Assembly: GCA_019828565.1 (NCBI GenBank)
Contig: JAHDYR010000062.1
Coordinates: forward strand, 558,001 to 622,000
Length of the DNA stretch: 64,000 bases
Direction of reading: 5' to 3'
Source of the DNA: Carpediemonas membranifera
Lineage: Eukaryota; Fornicata
A program made the translations under genes and the position numbers. Shown here piece by piece: positions 1 to 10,468 of the stretch; position 1 is the stretch's first letter; each line of letters begins with the position of its first letter. Under the pieces are notes generated by a model. The model did no database searches and was not told the DNA's origin. It saw nothing but the letters and a program-made list of their open reading frames with translations.

Positions 1-1
1 G

Positions 2-1597
2 CCTTACATCATGGGATTCGGGACCACAGCTAAGGTATCGCCCAACATGGGCATATCCTGGACCGAACTGGACTTCGTATCTCGAGATCCAGCTAGACCA
101 GCAGCTGGACTCGATGCTGGTGAGACCATATCGCGTGTGAGCGGCCGCGGCTCCTTTGCAGTCATCCAGACCTCCACCAACCGGGTGTTTATCTTCCTTC
201 TAGGGTCCATGACCGCCACGGAGCTGTCAGCGGGCATTGCAGTCGACGGTGCGGGCCTGATCTCCCCCGCCCCATGGAGCCAGGCGGTCTACACCATGCA
301 GGCCCAGTTCGGCGGCGTCGGGTACCGGACGCTGGCGGTGAACGAGCTGATTAGCACCAAGGCGCCGCTGTACGTGGAGACAACTGGTGCTAATGTCCAG
401 AACGCCATGGAAACATGCTCTTATGACTCGTTTACGTGGAGTTACGAGCCGATTATATACCTTGATAGATTTGATACAGCATCTCTCGCACTCGCTGAAT
501 CAGATTCACTTCTCGTGACTCAGTCCGAGTCCGAGTGGCTCAATGTGACGATCTCTGGATCCACGGCCACTCTGGAACAACTCGAGAGTACAGTCAACCT
601 CACGAGCGATGACGACTGGCTGCGGTCGATGCACTCCATATCTTTGACCCTCGGTACACCAGATCTTGTGGTACCCTGTATCTGGAAATCCGCATCTGTG
701 TCTGAGTCCGTCATGTCTGTGTTTTCGTCCATTTACGAGGTTTACGTTGAGACTGTGCTCGACCATGTTAAGACGTCTGCCATGCTTTCTGCTGCCGCCG
801 ACCCGCTTCACCCAACCACCCGGGTAAAGCTCGGCTGCCCACCCAACCGGCATTTGCGTGTCAAGGAGGTTTCTTTCGACCCATCCGACTGTGCAATTTT
901 TGCCACGGGAGACCGTACCGACTTCTCTCAAGAGTTCAGCCTGTGGGAGTATCTGAGGCCCGGTCCCGCCGTCGCCTCGAGCTACGCGGCGGACGGGTTC
1001 GACTCGTACGACGTGACAGCGTATGGCTGCCCGATCTCGGTCTACCAGGGCACCTCGGGATGGAAGCCGACGCTGCAGCTCTACGATGGCCCCACATATG
1101 TCAAGGACGTCGAGGCCGACTACGTTATTTACGAGCTCCGCGGCCGGACCGACTTTACGTACAACGCGACCGAGGGCGATGTAGGCTGCACTCACGGAGC
1201 GCAGTCCTGGGGCTACATGACGGACGGCTGTGCCAAGGACCGATGGGAGTGCTGGACCAAAACCAACTACATCCCCTGCACCGAGGACACGGGCCGGTCG
1301 TACGGGTCGAGTGATGTTTATGACGTCCTCAACAACGCCGGGGATAACGCCATTGTGTTCACTGCGGACGGGGCGGACGGCGTCTTCCTCTTCAGGGCCC
1401 GTGTCCTCGATCCAGAGTTCTCGTTCTGCGAGCTCACTGTTGACTTCGCCGTCGACACGTATGGAGCTCCGCTCAGTGTGCTTGTAACTGTCCTTGTGGT
1501 CGTGCTAGGCGTGGCGCTCGCCTGCTGCGGCGTGTGCTGCACCTATTCATTATTCCAGTATAAGCGTTTCAAGGCGTACCGGAAGAAGAACGCATGA
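2..1597 (+). CDS. Type I membrane protein, 5' end outside window
   Basis: The frame is open to the window edge. The first ATG at 11 is not followed by a signal peptide, so the true start probably lies upstream. The visible 528 residues form a long, probably extracellular region with scattered cysteines. This is followed near residues 484-508 by one hydrophobic membrane segment rich in Val and Leu with several Cys, and then a short basic cytoplasmic tail (FKAYRKKNA). The C-terminal anchor and tail suggest a cell-surface or endomembrane protein with a large lumenal domain. I recognise no family. The coding frame is GC-rich at third positions, unlike the overlapping antisense frames. Confidence 0.6.
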   Translation, partial: PYIMGFGTTAKVSPNMGISWTELDFVSRDPARPAAGLDAGETISRVSGRGSFAVIQTSTNRVFIFLLGSMTATELSAGIAVDGAGLISPAPWSQAVYTMQAQFGGVGYRTLAVNELISTKAPLYVETTGANVQNAMETCSYDSFTWSYEPIIYLDRFDTASLALAESDSLLVTQSESEWLNVTISGSTATLEQLESTVNLTSDDDWLRSMHSISLTLGTPDLVVPCIWKSASVSESVMSVFSSIYEVYVETVLDHVKTSAMLSAAADPLHPTTRVKLGCPPNRHLRVKEVSFDPSDCAIFATGDRTDFSQEFSLWEYLRPGPAVASSYAADGFDSYDVTAYGCPISVYQGTSGWKPTLQLYDGPTYVKDVEADYVIYELRGRTDFTYNATEGDVGCTHGAQSWGYMTDGCAKDRWECWTKTNYIPCTEDTGRSYGSSDVYDVLNNAGDNAIVFTADGADGVFLFRARVLDPEFSFCELTVDFAVDTYGAPLSVLVTVLVVVLGVALACCGVCCTYSLFQYKRFKAYRKKNA

Positions 1598-1705
1598 GCG
1601 CCAGTTTCTAATTTATAAAGTATGCTTGCGATGGTTAAGAATTCGACAAACTAGCGAGAGAGCTGAGTGTACATTGCGCGCTGTTGGGCGTATCGCGCAA
1701 AGCTC

Positions 1706-2807
1706 GCGCAGGCAGGTTGATAATCTAATCTTTACTAGCCGATATGTACATTAGGCGAGGGGCATGTAGGTGCGGGCGGCGCACATGCCGGTCAGGCCGA
1801 CCCAGAGGGAGCGCTCGATGTCGTTGATGAGGGAGGACGCGCCGATGCGGAAGTAGTTGCTGTTGAGCCACTCGACGCCGAGCTCCTCGCGGATGAGCGA
1901 GAGCCAGACGAGGGCGGTCGCGGCGTCGTTGATGCCGCCGGCGGCCTTGAAGCCGACCATGTGGCCGGTGAGCTCGTAGTACTCGCGGATCTGGCGCACC
2001 ATGGTCATGCCGATGGGGAAGGTGGCGTTGACCTCCTCCATGCCAGTCGACGTCTTGATGAAGTCGGCGCCGGCCATCATGGCGATCATGGAGGCCTTGG
2101 CGAGGTGGGTGAGGGTGGGCAGCTCGCCCGCGGCCATGATGACCTTGAGGGAAGCAGCGCCGCAGGCCTCACGGAAGGCGCGGATCTCGTCGTAGAGCTC
2201 GGTCCACTGGGCGAGGGCGACCTTGTCGCGGGAGATGACGACGTCGATCTCCTCGGCGCCGTCGACGACAGCCTGGCGGATCTCCTCGAGCTTGAACTTG
2301 AGGGAAGTCTGGCCGGAGGGGAAGCCCGTGGCGACGGACGCGACAGGGATGCCGGTGCCCTTGAGCGCGCGGACGGCGTCCTTGACGCGGGCGGGGTAGA
2401 CGCAGACGGCGGCGGCGGTGAGGTCAGACTTGCCGAGCTTCTTGATCATGTCCTGGCGCACAGGCATCTTGGCCTTCTCGCAGAGGCGGAACACGCGCAT
2501 CGGGGTGTCGTTGCCCTTGAGCGTGGTGAGATCCATGCAGCTGATGGCGCGCATAAGCCAGGCGAGCTGGTGGTCACCAGTAACAATGCGACGAGTGCCG
2601 AGCTCGCCGCATCTGCGGACGGTAGCGGACTTGTTGACGACGATAGCGTTGATGAAGCCCATATCGAGGGGCATGCCGGGATTGCGCTCTTGCTGAACCA
2701 TTTCTATCCTTCTGAAGGAACTGCTTGCTCTGCTTGCGATTCGCCCATCCTGCTTCGCCAATTTGAGTTTGATCCGGCGATCGCAATCATCGGGAAGATC
2801 GAGGTCA
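1706..2807. repeat. Inverted repeat, left arm (DERA copy 1)
   Basis: This 1,102-bp segment is the reverse complement of 3271-4372. It includes the whole DERA reading frame, about 45 bp beyond the stop codon and about 106 bp upstream of the start. I found only one mismatch by eye, near 2791 (A/C within the leader); translations of both arms in sense and antisense frames otherwise agree. Homology stops abruptly at both ends. Confidence 0.95.
1751..2701 (-). CDS. DERA: Deoxyribose-phosphate aldolase, eukaryotic type (copy 1)
   Basis: Class I aldolase that reversibly splits 2-deoxy-D-ribose 5-phosphate into glyceraldehyde 3-phosphate and acetaldehyde, in deoxynucleoside catabolism. The 316-residue product matches the length of animal DERA. 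Visible family signatures are MDLTTLKGNDT near the N-terminus, the DGAEEIDVVI segment carrying the catalytic Asp, the Schiff-base lysine in FIKTSTG, and the second conserved lysine in GFKAAGG. The start is the ATG at 2701; the frame is open about 20 codons further upstream but lacks family similarity there. The copy is encoded head-to-head with an identical gene at 3377-4327, so the two are divergently transcribed from a 675-bp region. It could be a functional duplicate, or an assembly or haplotype artefact. Confidence 0.93.
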   Translation of the reverse strand: MVQQERNPGMPLDMGFINAIVVNKSATVRRCGELGTRRIVTGDHQLAWLMRAISCMDLTTLKGNDTPMRVFRLCEKAKMPVRQDMIKKLGKSDLTAAAVCVYPARVKDAVRALKGTGIPVASVATGFPSGQTSLKFKLEEIRQAVVDGAEEIDVVISRDKVALAQWTELYDEIRAFREACGAASLKVIMAAGELPTLTHLAKASMIAMMAGADFIKTSTGMEEVNATFPIGMTMVRQIREYYELTGHMVGFKAAGGINDAATALVWLSLIREELGVEWLNSNYFRIGASSLINDIERSLWVGLTGMCAARTYMPLA

Positions 2808-3270
2808 ATATTTGCTCCCTGCGGCCATCGACAATCCGAGAAGCGCGTCTGGGGACTCTTTTACCATACTTGTTCGTTTTTCAAGGGCTCACCGCGGGGG
2901 CCTGACTAAATCAGAATTGGTGGCACGGAGAGACAGTCGCGAGTGTCACCCGTGCATTTAAGACCTTTCAACAGTTGTGATTTACTGTGCCACTGAAACT
3001 GCAGCTGTGTTGATATTGCGTCATTCTCAGCCTCGAGGTCACCGGGCAGGGTCCCAGTTCCCTCGGAGAGAAATAGAAGGCGATATCAGATCTGCTTGCT
3101 TACAGATCCGACTGACTGAAGCACTCGTCCGCCGAGGTCGTCATGGAACCATCTCTTAAGGATGCCGACATAATTGTTCCGGGCCATGCTGATGCTCACC
3201 TTCAAATAGGCACCACTGGTACCACCACATGGACTTGCCCGGCCTCGAGGCAGCAGCTTTGTAAACTTGA
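2808..3270. other. Spacer between the two DERA inverted-repeat arms
   Basis: This 463-bp single-copy spacer separates the arms. I see no convincing gene; its short ORFs lack family signatures. Because both flanking genes point outward, it must contain, or lie next to, both of their promoters. Confidence 0.6.
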
Positions 3271-4372
3271 TGACCTCGATCTTCCCGCTGATTGCGATCG
3301 CCGGATCAAACTCAAATTGGCGAAGCAGGATGGGCGAATCGCAAGCAGAGCAAGCAGTTCCTTCAGAAGGATAGAAATGGTTCAGCAAGAGCGCAATCCC
3401 GGCATGCCCCTCGATATGGGCTTCATCAACGCTATCGTCGTCAACAAGTCCGCTACCGTCCGCAGATGCGGCGAGCTCGGCACTCGTCGCATTGTTACTG
3501 GTGACCACCAGCTCGCCTGGCTTATGCGCGCCATCAGCTGCATGGATCTCACCACGCTCAAGGGCAACGACACCCCGATGCGCGTGTTCCGCCTCTGCGA
3601 GAAGGCCAAGATGCCTGTGCGCCAGGACATGATCAAGAAGCTCGGCAAGTCTGACCTCACCGCCGCCGCCGTCTGCGTCTACCCCGCCCGCGTCAAGGAC
3701 GCCGTCCGCGCGCTCAAGGGCACCGGCATCCCTGTCGCGTCCGTCGCCACGGGCTTCCCCTCCGGCCAGACTTCCCTCAAGTTCAAGCTCGAGGAGATCC
3801 GCCAGGCTGTCGTCGACGGCGCCGAGGAGATCGACGTCGTCATCTCCCGCGACAAGGTCGCCCTCGCCCAGTGGACCGAGCTCTACGACGAGATCCGCGC
3901 CTTCCGTGAGGCCTGCGGCGCTGCTTCCCTCAAGGTCATCATGGCCGCGGGCGAGCTGCCCACCCTCACCCACCTCGCCAAGGCCTCCATGATCGCCATG
4001 ATGGCCGGCGCCGACTTCATCAAGACGTCGACTGGCATGGAGGAGGTCAACGCCACCTTCCCCATCGGCATGACCATGGTGCGCCAGATCCGCGAGTACT
4101 ACGAGCTCACCGGCCACATGGTCGGCTTCAAGGCCGCCGGCGGCATCAACGACGCCGCGACCGCCCTCGTCTGGCTCTCGCTCATCCGCGAGGAGCTCGG
4201 CGTCGAGTGGCTCAACAGCAACTACTTCCGCATCGGCGCGTCCTCCCTCATCAACGACATCGAGCGCTCCCTCTGGGTCGGCCTGACCGGCATGTGCGCC
4301 GCCCGCACCTACATGCCCCTCGCCTAATGTACATATCGGCTAGTAAAGATTAGATTATCAACCTGCCTGCGC
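3271..4372. repeat. Inverted repeat, right arm (DERA copy 2)
   Basis: This 1,102-bp segment is the reverse complement of 1706-2807. It begins inside the upstream leader of the plus-strand DERA gene and ends about 45 bp past its stop. Outside these limits the two flanks are unrelated. Confidence 0.95.
3377..4327 (+). CDS. DERA: Deoxyribose-phosphate aldolase, eukaryotic type (copy 2)
   Basis: The 316-residue product is identical to that of copy 1, including the catalytic lysines in FIKTSTG and GFKAAGG. The ATG at 3377 is used because similarity to the family begins just after it. An open frame reaches back to 3143, but the first part of that extension lies in the single-copy spacer and differs between the two loci, which argues against it being coding. 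Silent sites are as identical as replacement sites, so the duplication is very recent, or the arms are kept alike by gene conversion, or the assembly is wrong. A third, distantly related aldolase of bacterial type lies at 42592-43428. Confidence 0.93.
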   Translation: MVQQERNPGMPLDMGFINAIVVNKSATVRRCGELGTRRIVTGDHQLAWLMRAISCMDLTTLKGNDTPMRVFRLCEKAKMPVRQDMIKKLGKSDLTAAAVCVYPARVKDAVRALKGTGIPVASVATGFPSGQTSLKFKLEEIRQAVVDGAEEIDVVISRDKVALAQWTELYDEIRAFREACGAASLKVIMAAGELPTLTHLAKASMIAMMAGADFIKTSTGMEEVNATFPIGMTMVRQIREYYELTGHMVGFKAAGGINDAATALVWLSLIREELGVEWLNSNYFRIGASSLINDIERSLWVGLTGMCAARTYMPLA

Positions 4373-4535
4373 TTTCCTTGGCCATCCACTAAAACTGCGC
4401 GACTCGGATTCCAATGACCCAAGCTGCGCTTTTTACAGATGGCAGAACACAACAATAGGATTAATAGGCTCCCACGAAAATATCATATTCCCAGTTTAAT
4501 ACAGGACCGGTAGTCGGTCACGGAACCTTGCCAGT

Positions 4536-5282
4536 CTATGCTACATTATCGATCCCTAATATCCGATCTAGAATCTTGAGAACCAATCTCTCGATACACC
4601 GCTTGATCCGAAGATCCCAGCGATACGAGGGGATCTTCTTGCGAGGGAAGATCGTGTCAAACTGATCCTTCGTGCTCGACGCAGCCTTCGGTGCAGGAAC
4701 ATCCTCGACGATCTCAAAGGTTACCGGATCAATCATCGAATCGTCTGAGTCAATATAGTCAGCGTCATCGCAATGGGTGGCAGAAACCTCGAGGATGATG
4801 CCGCCGCCATCAGAATCAGAGTCATCAAAGGTGAGATTGTCATGTGGCCCTGCAACACCGAGAGTGAGTTGATCTTGCTTGTCTTCTCCGCGGTTGTCGA
4901 ACTCGGCCCGGGACTCGTCGAATGAAAGCGATCGGAGTTCATCCTCAAGAATCATGGTCTCTTCGCGCGTAAGCTCTATTTCAGCGTCAACAGGCTCGAT
5001 TGTGAAGCCATATCGTGTCCTAAAGCGCCTAGCACTGTCTAAATCCGCCGGTCCCCGAGCAGACCTTGCAGTTCGTGCTTCTTCTTCGTCATTCCTTATT
5101 TTCTCGAGGTTTAGGCGCAACCTCGGGTTCTCATGGATCTCAATGATGAGCTTAACATCTTTCTTCTTCATTCTAAGCATCCCAGCGATAGTACTGGCGT
5201 TATGTCCAAGCATGTGCAACTTGATGATAAGTTCGGCCTTATTAGCAGCAGTGCGCGCTCCTACTTCTAAGTGTTCTTTCAT
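4536..5282 (-). CDS. Unrecognised acidic protein with N-terminal helical region
   Basis: This 248-residue product starts at MKEHLEVG; the frame stays open about 30 codons upstream, but that stretch looks like leader. Residues 10-50 resemble a helix-turn-helix (TIAGMLRMKKKDVKLII). A charged helix follows, then a strongly acidic Asp/Ser-rich middle region (DDSDSDGG), and a basic amphipathic C-terminus. The order suggests a DNA- or chromatin-associated protein, but I recognise no family and assign no function. The third-position GC bias of this frame supports coding. Confidence 0.55.
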   Translation of the reverse strand: MKEHLEVGARTAANKAELIIKLHMLGHNASTIAGMLRMKKKDVKLIIEIHENPRLRLNLEKIRNDEEEARTARSARGPADLDSARRFRTRYGFTIEPVDAEIELTREETMILEDELRSLSFDESRAEFDNRGEDKQDQLTLGVAGPHDNLTFDDSDSDGGGIILEVSATHCDDADYIDSDDSMIDPVTFEIVEDVPAPKAASSTKDQFDTIFPRKKIPSYRWDLRIKRCIERLVLKILDRILGIDNVA

Positions 5283-5564
5283 TGTGTGCGTTATGAGGCG
5301 AATGGATAAAACCTTTCGCGCTGAATTTCGTCTACGTATACCGTCTCTGAGAACCCACCTTGAATGAATCACGACTGTATCTCAATATTGCCAGATCTAG
5401 GATTGAATCCACAGTCACACTGCTACCTAACGACGGACCAGGTCTCCAATGCAGACTCAGCCATTACCATTTAATAGATTTGATGTTAAACAAAAGTAGC
5501 GAGCTCAATACCAAGAGGCGACAAGACTCGATAAACTTTATATATCACAGAATAAACACACCGC

Positions 5565-8223
5565 CTATAGCTCCACCTCCTTGCTCCGCACCGTTGTCTC
5601 CAGCTTGAACCCGCCCCCGACAAACTTGGGCTGGGCGGGGTCCTGCTGCACGACGTAACCCTCGTCCATAGTGCGCCGGGCCGCGCTCTGCTCCTTCCGC
5701 TTCTGCTCGAAGTACTTCTTCTTGATGTCGTGGGACTCCTTTGTGAGCTTGGCGATCTCGTACTTGTACTCCGCCACCTGCGTCTGGTACATCGTGAGCT
5801 CAGACGCCATGCTCTTGAGCTGCTTGTTCTTCTCCCGTAGGTTAGTCTGGTAGATCGACAGCTGCTCAACGACCTCGGGCCCGGGCTGGCGGGCAAGAAG
5901 CTTCTGGAGCTCAGTGAATGCCTTCTCGCGCTCGTCGATGATAAGCTCCTTCTCAGCGACCTCCTCCGTCTTCTTGAGCAGCCGCTTCTGGAGGGTGTGG
6001 ATCTTCTGGATCATTTCATAAACTGCGGGATCAGACCCCTCAAGCTTCCGCCAACGGTGGACGTTCATGGGGTTCTGGAGTTCCTCGGACATCGCCTTGA
6101 CCTTGGCGCGCTCCTCCAGCAGCTCCTTCTGGATTCTGATGACCTCCGTCTTGTACCCGTCGATCTGGTTGGCCGCCTTCGAGTAGACGTTGAGCTCCCG
6201 CATGACCGAGGCCAGCTTGATCTTCAGCAGACGGATGTCCTCGACCCGCTCCCTGTACTGCGCCTCGCCCTTGGCCAGCGTGCTCTGCTGGATCTTGATC
6301 TTCTCGTACAGCAGCGCGAGCTCGTCGTTGCGGCGGATGAGCTGAGTTCCCAGGATGTCGCGCTCGCTGATGACCTGCTCGAACTCCTTCTGCTGCCGGC
6401 CCCGCTCGTTGTCGGCCTCGTTGATAATGAGGTTGAGCTTGGCCATCTCGGCCTTCTGAGCGGCGATCGTCTGCTCCGCCTCCTGGATCTGGCGCTGGAT
6501 CCGCCCAATCTCGGCCTTGAAGCTGTCCCGCTCCTTCTCGGCCTTCTTCCGCTCGTAGTACTCCTGCACGAGGGCGCTGTCCTTCGCCTTGATCTCTTCC
6601 TTAAGCTGCTCGATCTGGTGGTTCATAATCTTGAACTTCCGCTTCATCTCGCTCACCTCGTCCTGGCTCTCGATCAGGTTCTTCGAGTACAGGTTCCGGT
6701 CAGCTCGAACGGCCTCGTACAGCGTCTGCTGCTGCTTGAGCTTCTTCTCGGCCTCGGCGATCTTCTTCTGGAGATCCTGGATGGTGTTCTCGCGGACCTT
6801 GACCTCCTCGAGCGCCTGGAGATACTTCTGGTTCGCCTCGGTCGCCTTCTTGTTGTTGAGCTCACGCTCCTGCTCGAGGACGAAGATCATCTTGCGCTGC
6901 TTCTGCGCCTCGTTCTTGTATGCAGAGATCTCCTGGTCGAGGTTGGCTGCCTGGTTCTCGGCTATCTTCACGAGCTCGGCCTGCTTGGAAGTGGCGGCGT
7001 CGGCCTGGCGGACATTCTTGTTGAGGAGCTCGCGCTCTCTCGCCAGCACGTCAGCCTGCTGCTTCTGCTTGTCGGCGTCGCGCGTGGTCATCTTCAGGTC
7101 CCGCTCGAGCCCGACCACGTCTGATCTGAGCGCCTCCCGCCGCTTCTCGAGGTCGGCCTTGTCCTTCTCGGCGCGCTGGATGAGCAGCTTCGTCGTGGCG
7201 AGCTCCTTGTTGACCCGGCTCGTCTCCTGCTTGGCCAGACGGATCTGCTGGTCCTTCTCCTTCAGCTCATTCTCCCGGGCCGCGAGCTCAGCCTCGAGCG
7301 TGCTGTTCCGCTCGTTGAGCTGGTTAACCTGCACGTGGAACTCGTGCACAGTGTCCTCCTTGCCCTTGAGCTCCACCTCGCGGCTGTGGATGTCGTTCTC
7401 AAGGCGCTGAAGCTCCATCTTCATGCTGTGCGCGGCGTCGGCGTTCGACCGGATAGTGTCCTTCTTCTCCTCGATCTCCTCCTGTCGAAGCTCGAGACGC
7501 TTGCGGAGGTCGGCCATATCCTTGTCGAGCACCTCCTTGCGCCACTGCTCGCTCTTGAGCTCCTGCTCCTGTCGCGTTACAAGGTCCTTGAGCGTCTTGA
7601 TTTGTGCCTCGAGCGGCACCTTCTCGTCTTCCAGCTCGCGAACCCGCTCGAGGTAGTTGGACAGCTCCTGCCGCAGCTCCATGATCTGCTTCACCTTCGA
7701 GTCCCGCTGCTGGATGAGCTCGTCCTTCTGCTTCATCAGCTCGGCCACGGTGTTCTCCTGCCCGAGGTTGATGCCGGCTCCCTGCTCGACGAGCTTGGTC
7801 AGGTTGGCGATCTCGGCCTTGAGGTGTTGGACGGTCTCCCTGGAGCGAGCCTCCTTCTCGCGGGAGGCATCGAGCATGCTATAGGCCTGCTCGATCTCCT
7901 TCTTGAGGCTGGAGATGGCGTTCCAGTCGTCCTGCGAGATCTTCAGCGCGGACTTGACCTTGGAGGCGTTCGACGCAATTTCCCCGCCCAAAGTCTTGAT
8001 CCTACTGATCAGGCGCTTCTCATTCTCGTGAGACTTCTTCAGCGCACGGTGCATCTTCTCATATTCCTTCCTGAAATGCTCTAGGGAGTCGTCACCGACT
8101 AGTTCGGCAATCACCTGGGTAAACAGCGGTTGGGAACGAAAAACGAACGTTGTTGAAGTCCTTCTCGAGCTGCTCAATGGCCCTGGTCTCAATGGACAGT
8201 TCTGGGGCCTTGTCTTCTGACAT
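5565..8223 (-). CDS. CFAP58: Cilia- and flagella-associated protein 58
   Basis: Coiled-coil protein of motile cilia and flagella. After removal of one 34-nt intron (8115-8148) the product is 874 residues, against 872 for the human protein. Exon 1 (8149-8223) encodes the N-terminus beginning MSEDKAPELS. Exon 2 opens with VIAELVGDDSLEHF, matching the family's conserved start region. Nearly all of the protein is heptad-repeat coiled coil. The diagnostic C-terminal block contains NPMNVHRWRKLEGSDP and LARQPGPE, both characteristic of CFAP58. The uninterrupted frame upstream of exon 2 gives unrelated sequence, which supports the spliced model. With SPAG6 at 25721 it shows that the organism builds a motile axoneme. 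Confidence 0.93.
8115..8148 (-). other. 34-nt spliceosomal intron in CFAP58
   Basis: It begins GTTCGT and ends TTTACCCAG on the coding strand. Removing it joins exon 1 to the conserved VIAELVGDDSLEHF block in frame. Confidence 0.85.
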
Positions 8224-8403
8224 TCTTGCAGCTGAGGTCTGTTGTGAGAATGCTTGAAAAATTCAATCAAAACGGAATTTGATTGGTGCATCATCTAAGT
8301 GGTGGCGGAGGGTAACTGGGCGTGAGCAATGTCTATATCCCGTTGCGCATCATTTAAAACGCCAACACGGGCAAAATCCTTAAACTGCGTGGTGTTCGTT
8401 CAG

Positions 8404-9531
8404 ATGGCTGGAAAGAGACAGCGGAAGGTCCGTAGGCAAGAACCTATCGAGAAATCGATCTTGCGTAGTCAGTACGTCCAACCTGATGAGCAAAAGCACC
8501 GCAAGAAGCGGGACAAGAACGATAATGTCGAAGAGATGCTTAACAGCCACGACATGGACATAATCCAAAGCCTTGCGAAGGAATTGAATGAGGAGGAGGA
8601 TCAGTTCACGATCGACGGCCGTGGTGTCGCCGACGAGGACGACAGCGAAGAAATCGAGGACACCATCGTTGATGCCGAGCCCGCAGCCAAGGGTCTCGAC
8701 CTTGGCGCTCTCATTGCCGCAAAGATGGAACAGAAGAACGCCACCGTGGAGAACCCCTCCTCTGTCTCTGACAAGATCCGCGATATGTACGTTGATCTCG
8801 GCAAGTCCGTGCTCTCGCGCTACAGATCGGGCAAGCTTCCACTCGCCTTCCACATCCTGCCCCAGACGAAACAGTGGCCCGAGCTTCTCGAACTGACCAA
8901 CCCTGCTTCTTGGACTCCCCAGGCGACCTACGCCGTGGCCCACAAGCTTGTGTCGAATCTCAAGGACCAGAACAGGATCCTGCACGACTTCCTGCGCGGC
9001 GTGCTTCTTGAGAAGTGCATTGCGGACATCGAGGAGAACGGCAAGCTCAACCACCACTACTATCAGGCCCTCCGCAAGTGTCTGTACAAGCCCGAGGCGT
9101 TTTTCAGTGGCATATACTTGCCGATGGCGGAGATGGAGGTCAACAAGAAGGTCGCCATCATCGTCGGGTCAGTTGTGGCGAACTACTCGATTCCCGTGAA
9201 GTTCTCGCAGGTGACGATGTACCTCCTCGCCACTCATCCGGACATCCCGTTTTCACCCATCTCCGTGCTTCTACTCCGCATACTCCTGCAGAAGAGGTAC
9301 AAGCTTGACACCAAGACGATAAGAACGCTCATCGTCTTCTTCGCTGAGAAGACGCCCGAGGGTCCCATGCCCCTGGTCTGGCAGAACTCGCTGCTGCTGT
9401 TCGTCCAGTCGAACGGTGATAGGCTGACCGCGGAACAGAAGAACACGGTGCTCAGTGCGGCGGGCAGGCACAGGCACGGCGCCATCACTCGTCTTGTGCA
9501 GCAGGCGCTGAGCGGGCGGGAGAAGGAGTAA
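8404..9531 (+). CDS. BYSL: Bystin / Enp1, 40S ribosome assembly factor
   Basis: Essential factor for maturation of the pre-40S ribosomal subunit in the nucleolus and cytoplasm. The 375-residue product is somewhat shorter than human bystin (437), mostly in the N-terminal region. It starts with a basic segment (MAGKRQRKVRR), followed by an acidic linker. The C-terminal bystin domain includes LYKPEAFFSGIYLP, IIVGSVVANYSIPV and LLLRILLQKRYKLD, all family landmarks. The ATG at 8404 is chosen over the frame's extension to 8329 because MAGKRQRK is the typical start. It diverges from CFAP58 across about 180 bp. Confidence 0.92.
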   Translation: MAGKRQRKVRRQEPIEKSILRSQYVQPDEQKHRKKRDKNDNVEEMLNSHDMDIIQSLAKELNEEEDQFTIDGRGVADEDDSEEIEDTIVDAEPAAKGLDLGALIAAKMEQKNATVENPSSVSDKIRDMYVDLGKSVLSRYRSGKLPLAFHILPQTKQWPELLELTNPASWTPQATYAVAHKLVSNLKDQNRILHDFLRGVLLEKCIADIEENGKLNHHYYQALRKCLYKPEAFFSGIYLPMAEMEVNKKVAIIVGSVVANYSIPVKFSQVTMYLLATHPDIPFSPISVLLLRILLQKRYKLDTKTIRTLIVFFAEKTPEGPMPLVWQNSLLLFVQSNGDRLTAEQKNTVLSAAGRHRHGAITRLVQQALSGREKE

Positions 9532-9619
9532 TTATAAATGATCGGATAGACGCGGACACTCATTGGCGGTGTTCTTTCAGTTTGAATGATGGCAGACTTG
9601 TGCTATCTGTCATTGTGGC

Positions 9620-10468
9620 ATGAGAGTGCTGTCGTTGCGAGCTCCGACCAGCCAAGTTGAGGCTAAACTGCCACCAAACGTCGTTTTGCCGATTGTCATG
9701 ATTCCTGTGATCGCCGAGTACTGGTCCCACACAGTTGTATTCCTCACTGTACACGATATTCTCACCCGTGAGTGCGCACCCCTCCTCCTCAACGGCCAGC
9801 TCCAGCACTTCGTCAAGGCCGGCTGCCATGCACAGCCAATCTCCATGGCTCTAAGCTACGCAATCATCGCCGGCTCTGTTTTCCTGAAGCTTCCTCAGAT
9901 TATCAAGATCCTTGCTTCCCGTTCAGTCGCTGGATTGAGCGCCGTCGGCATCGTTCTCGAGAATCTCGCCCAAGTCTTCACTATCGCCTACTCCATGCGC
10001 ATTGAGGCACCTTTCTCCACCTACGGCGAGGGGTTCTTCGGCCTCGCCCAGAACTGCCTCATTCTTCTCCTGTTTGTCCCCTTTGCGCCCAAGAAACCTC
10101 TCCACTTCCTCGCGGCCATCGTACCCCCATCCCTCCTTGTCCCACTTCTTCGCCCAGACGTCCCCTTCCCCGTCCTCGCTGTCCTCCAGAGTGCTACCGC
10201 TGTTATGTTCATCCTGTCGAGAACCCCCCAGATCCTCGCCAACTTCAAGAACAAGAGCACCGGCCAGCTCGCTATGCTCTCGATCCTCATGGCGGCGGGC
10301 GGTACTGTGGTCCGCATTGCTACCCTCGTCCAGGCCGGCGTGACTGACGTACCCACTCTGTCGCCCCATGTCGCCGGGGTCGTGCTCAACTTTATCCTGC
10401 TCGCACAGTTTATCATGTATTGGGGAAACAAGGCGGAGCTCTCCGAGGTCGAGAAGAAGCTCGAGTAA
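9620..10468 (+). CDS. MPDU1: MPDU1-like PQ-loop membrane protein
   Basis: Member of the mannose-P-dolichol utilization defect 1 family, needed for use of dolichol-linked sugars in the ER. The 282-residue ORF contains two PQ-loop repeats: one near residue 85 (VFLKLPQIIKILASRS with AGLS) and one near residue 200 (LSRTPQILANFKNKSTGQLA). About seven hydrophobic segments are visible. The C-terminal QFIMYWGNK matches the family's closing YW motif. The human protein is 247 residues, so the start may be the ATG at 9698 rather than 9620; the first 26 residues look like leader. The stop overlaps an AGTAAA sequence, which resembles the Giardia poly(A) signal. Confidence 0.88.
   Translation: MRVLSLRAPTSQVEAKLPPNVVLPIVMIPVIAEYWSHTVVFLTVHDILTRECAPLLLNGQLQHFVKAGCHAQPISMALSYAIIAGSVFLKLPQIIKILASRSVAGLSAVGIVLENLAQVFTIAYSMRIEAPFSTYGEGFFGLAQNCLILLLFVPFAPKKPLHFLAAIVPPSLLVPLLRPDVPFPVLAVLQSATAVMFILSRTPQILANFKNKSTGQLAMLSILMAAGGTVVRIATLVQAGVTDVPTLSPHVAGVVLNFILLAQFIMYWGNKAELSEVEKKLE

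Noticed and set aside
1961-4117. Open frames of 314 and 343 codons antisense to the DERA copies
   Set aside because: They are mirror frames of highly GC-biased genes, rich in Gly/Asp/Leu with no family similarity.
5997-7410. Long Leu-rich open frames antisense to CFAP58 (375 and 273 codons)
   Set aside because: They arise because Glu/Lys/Gln codons of a GC-rich coiled coil read as Leu/Phe/Ser on the other strand. The sense strand matches a known protein over its full length.
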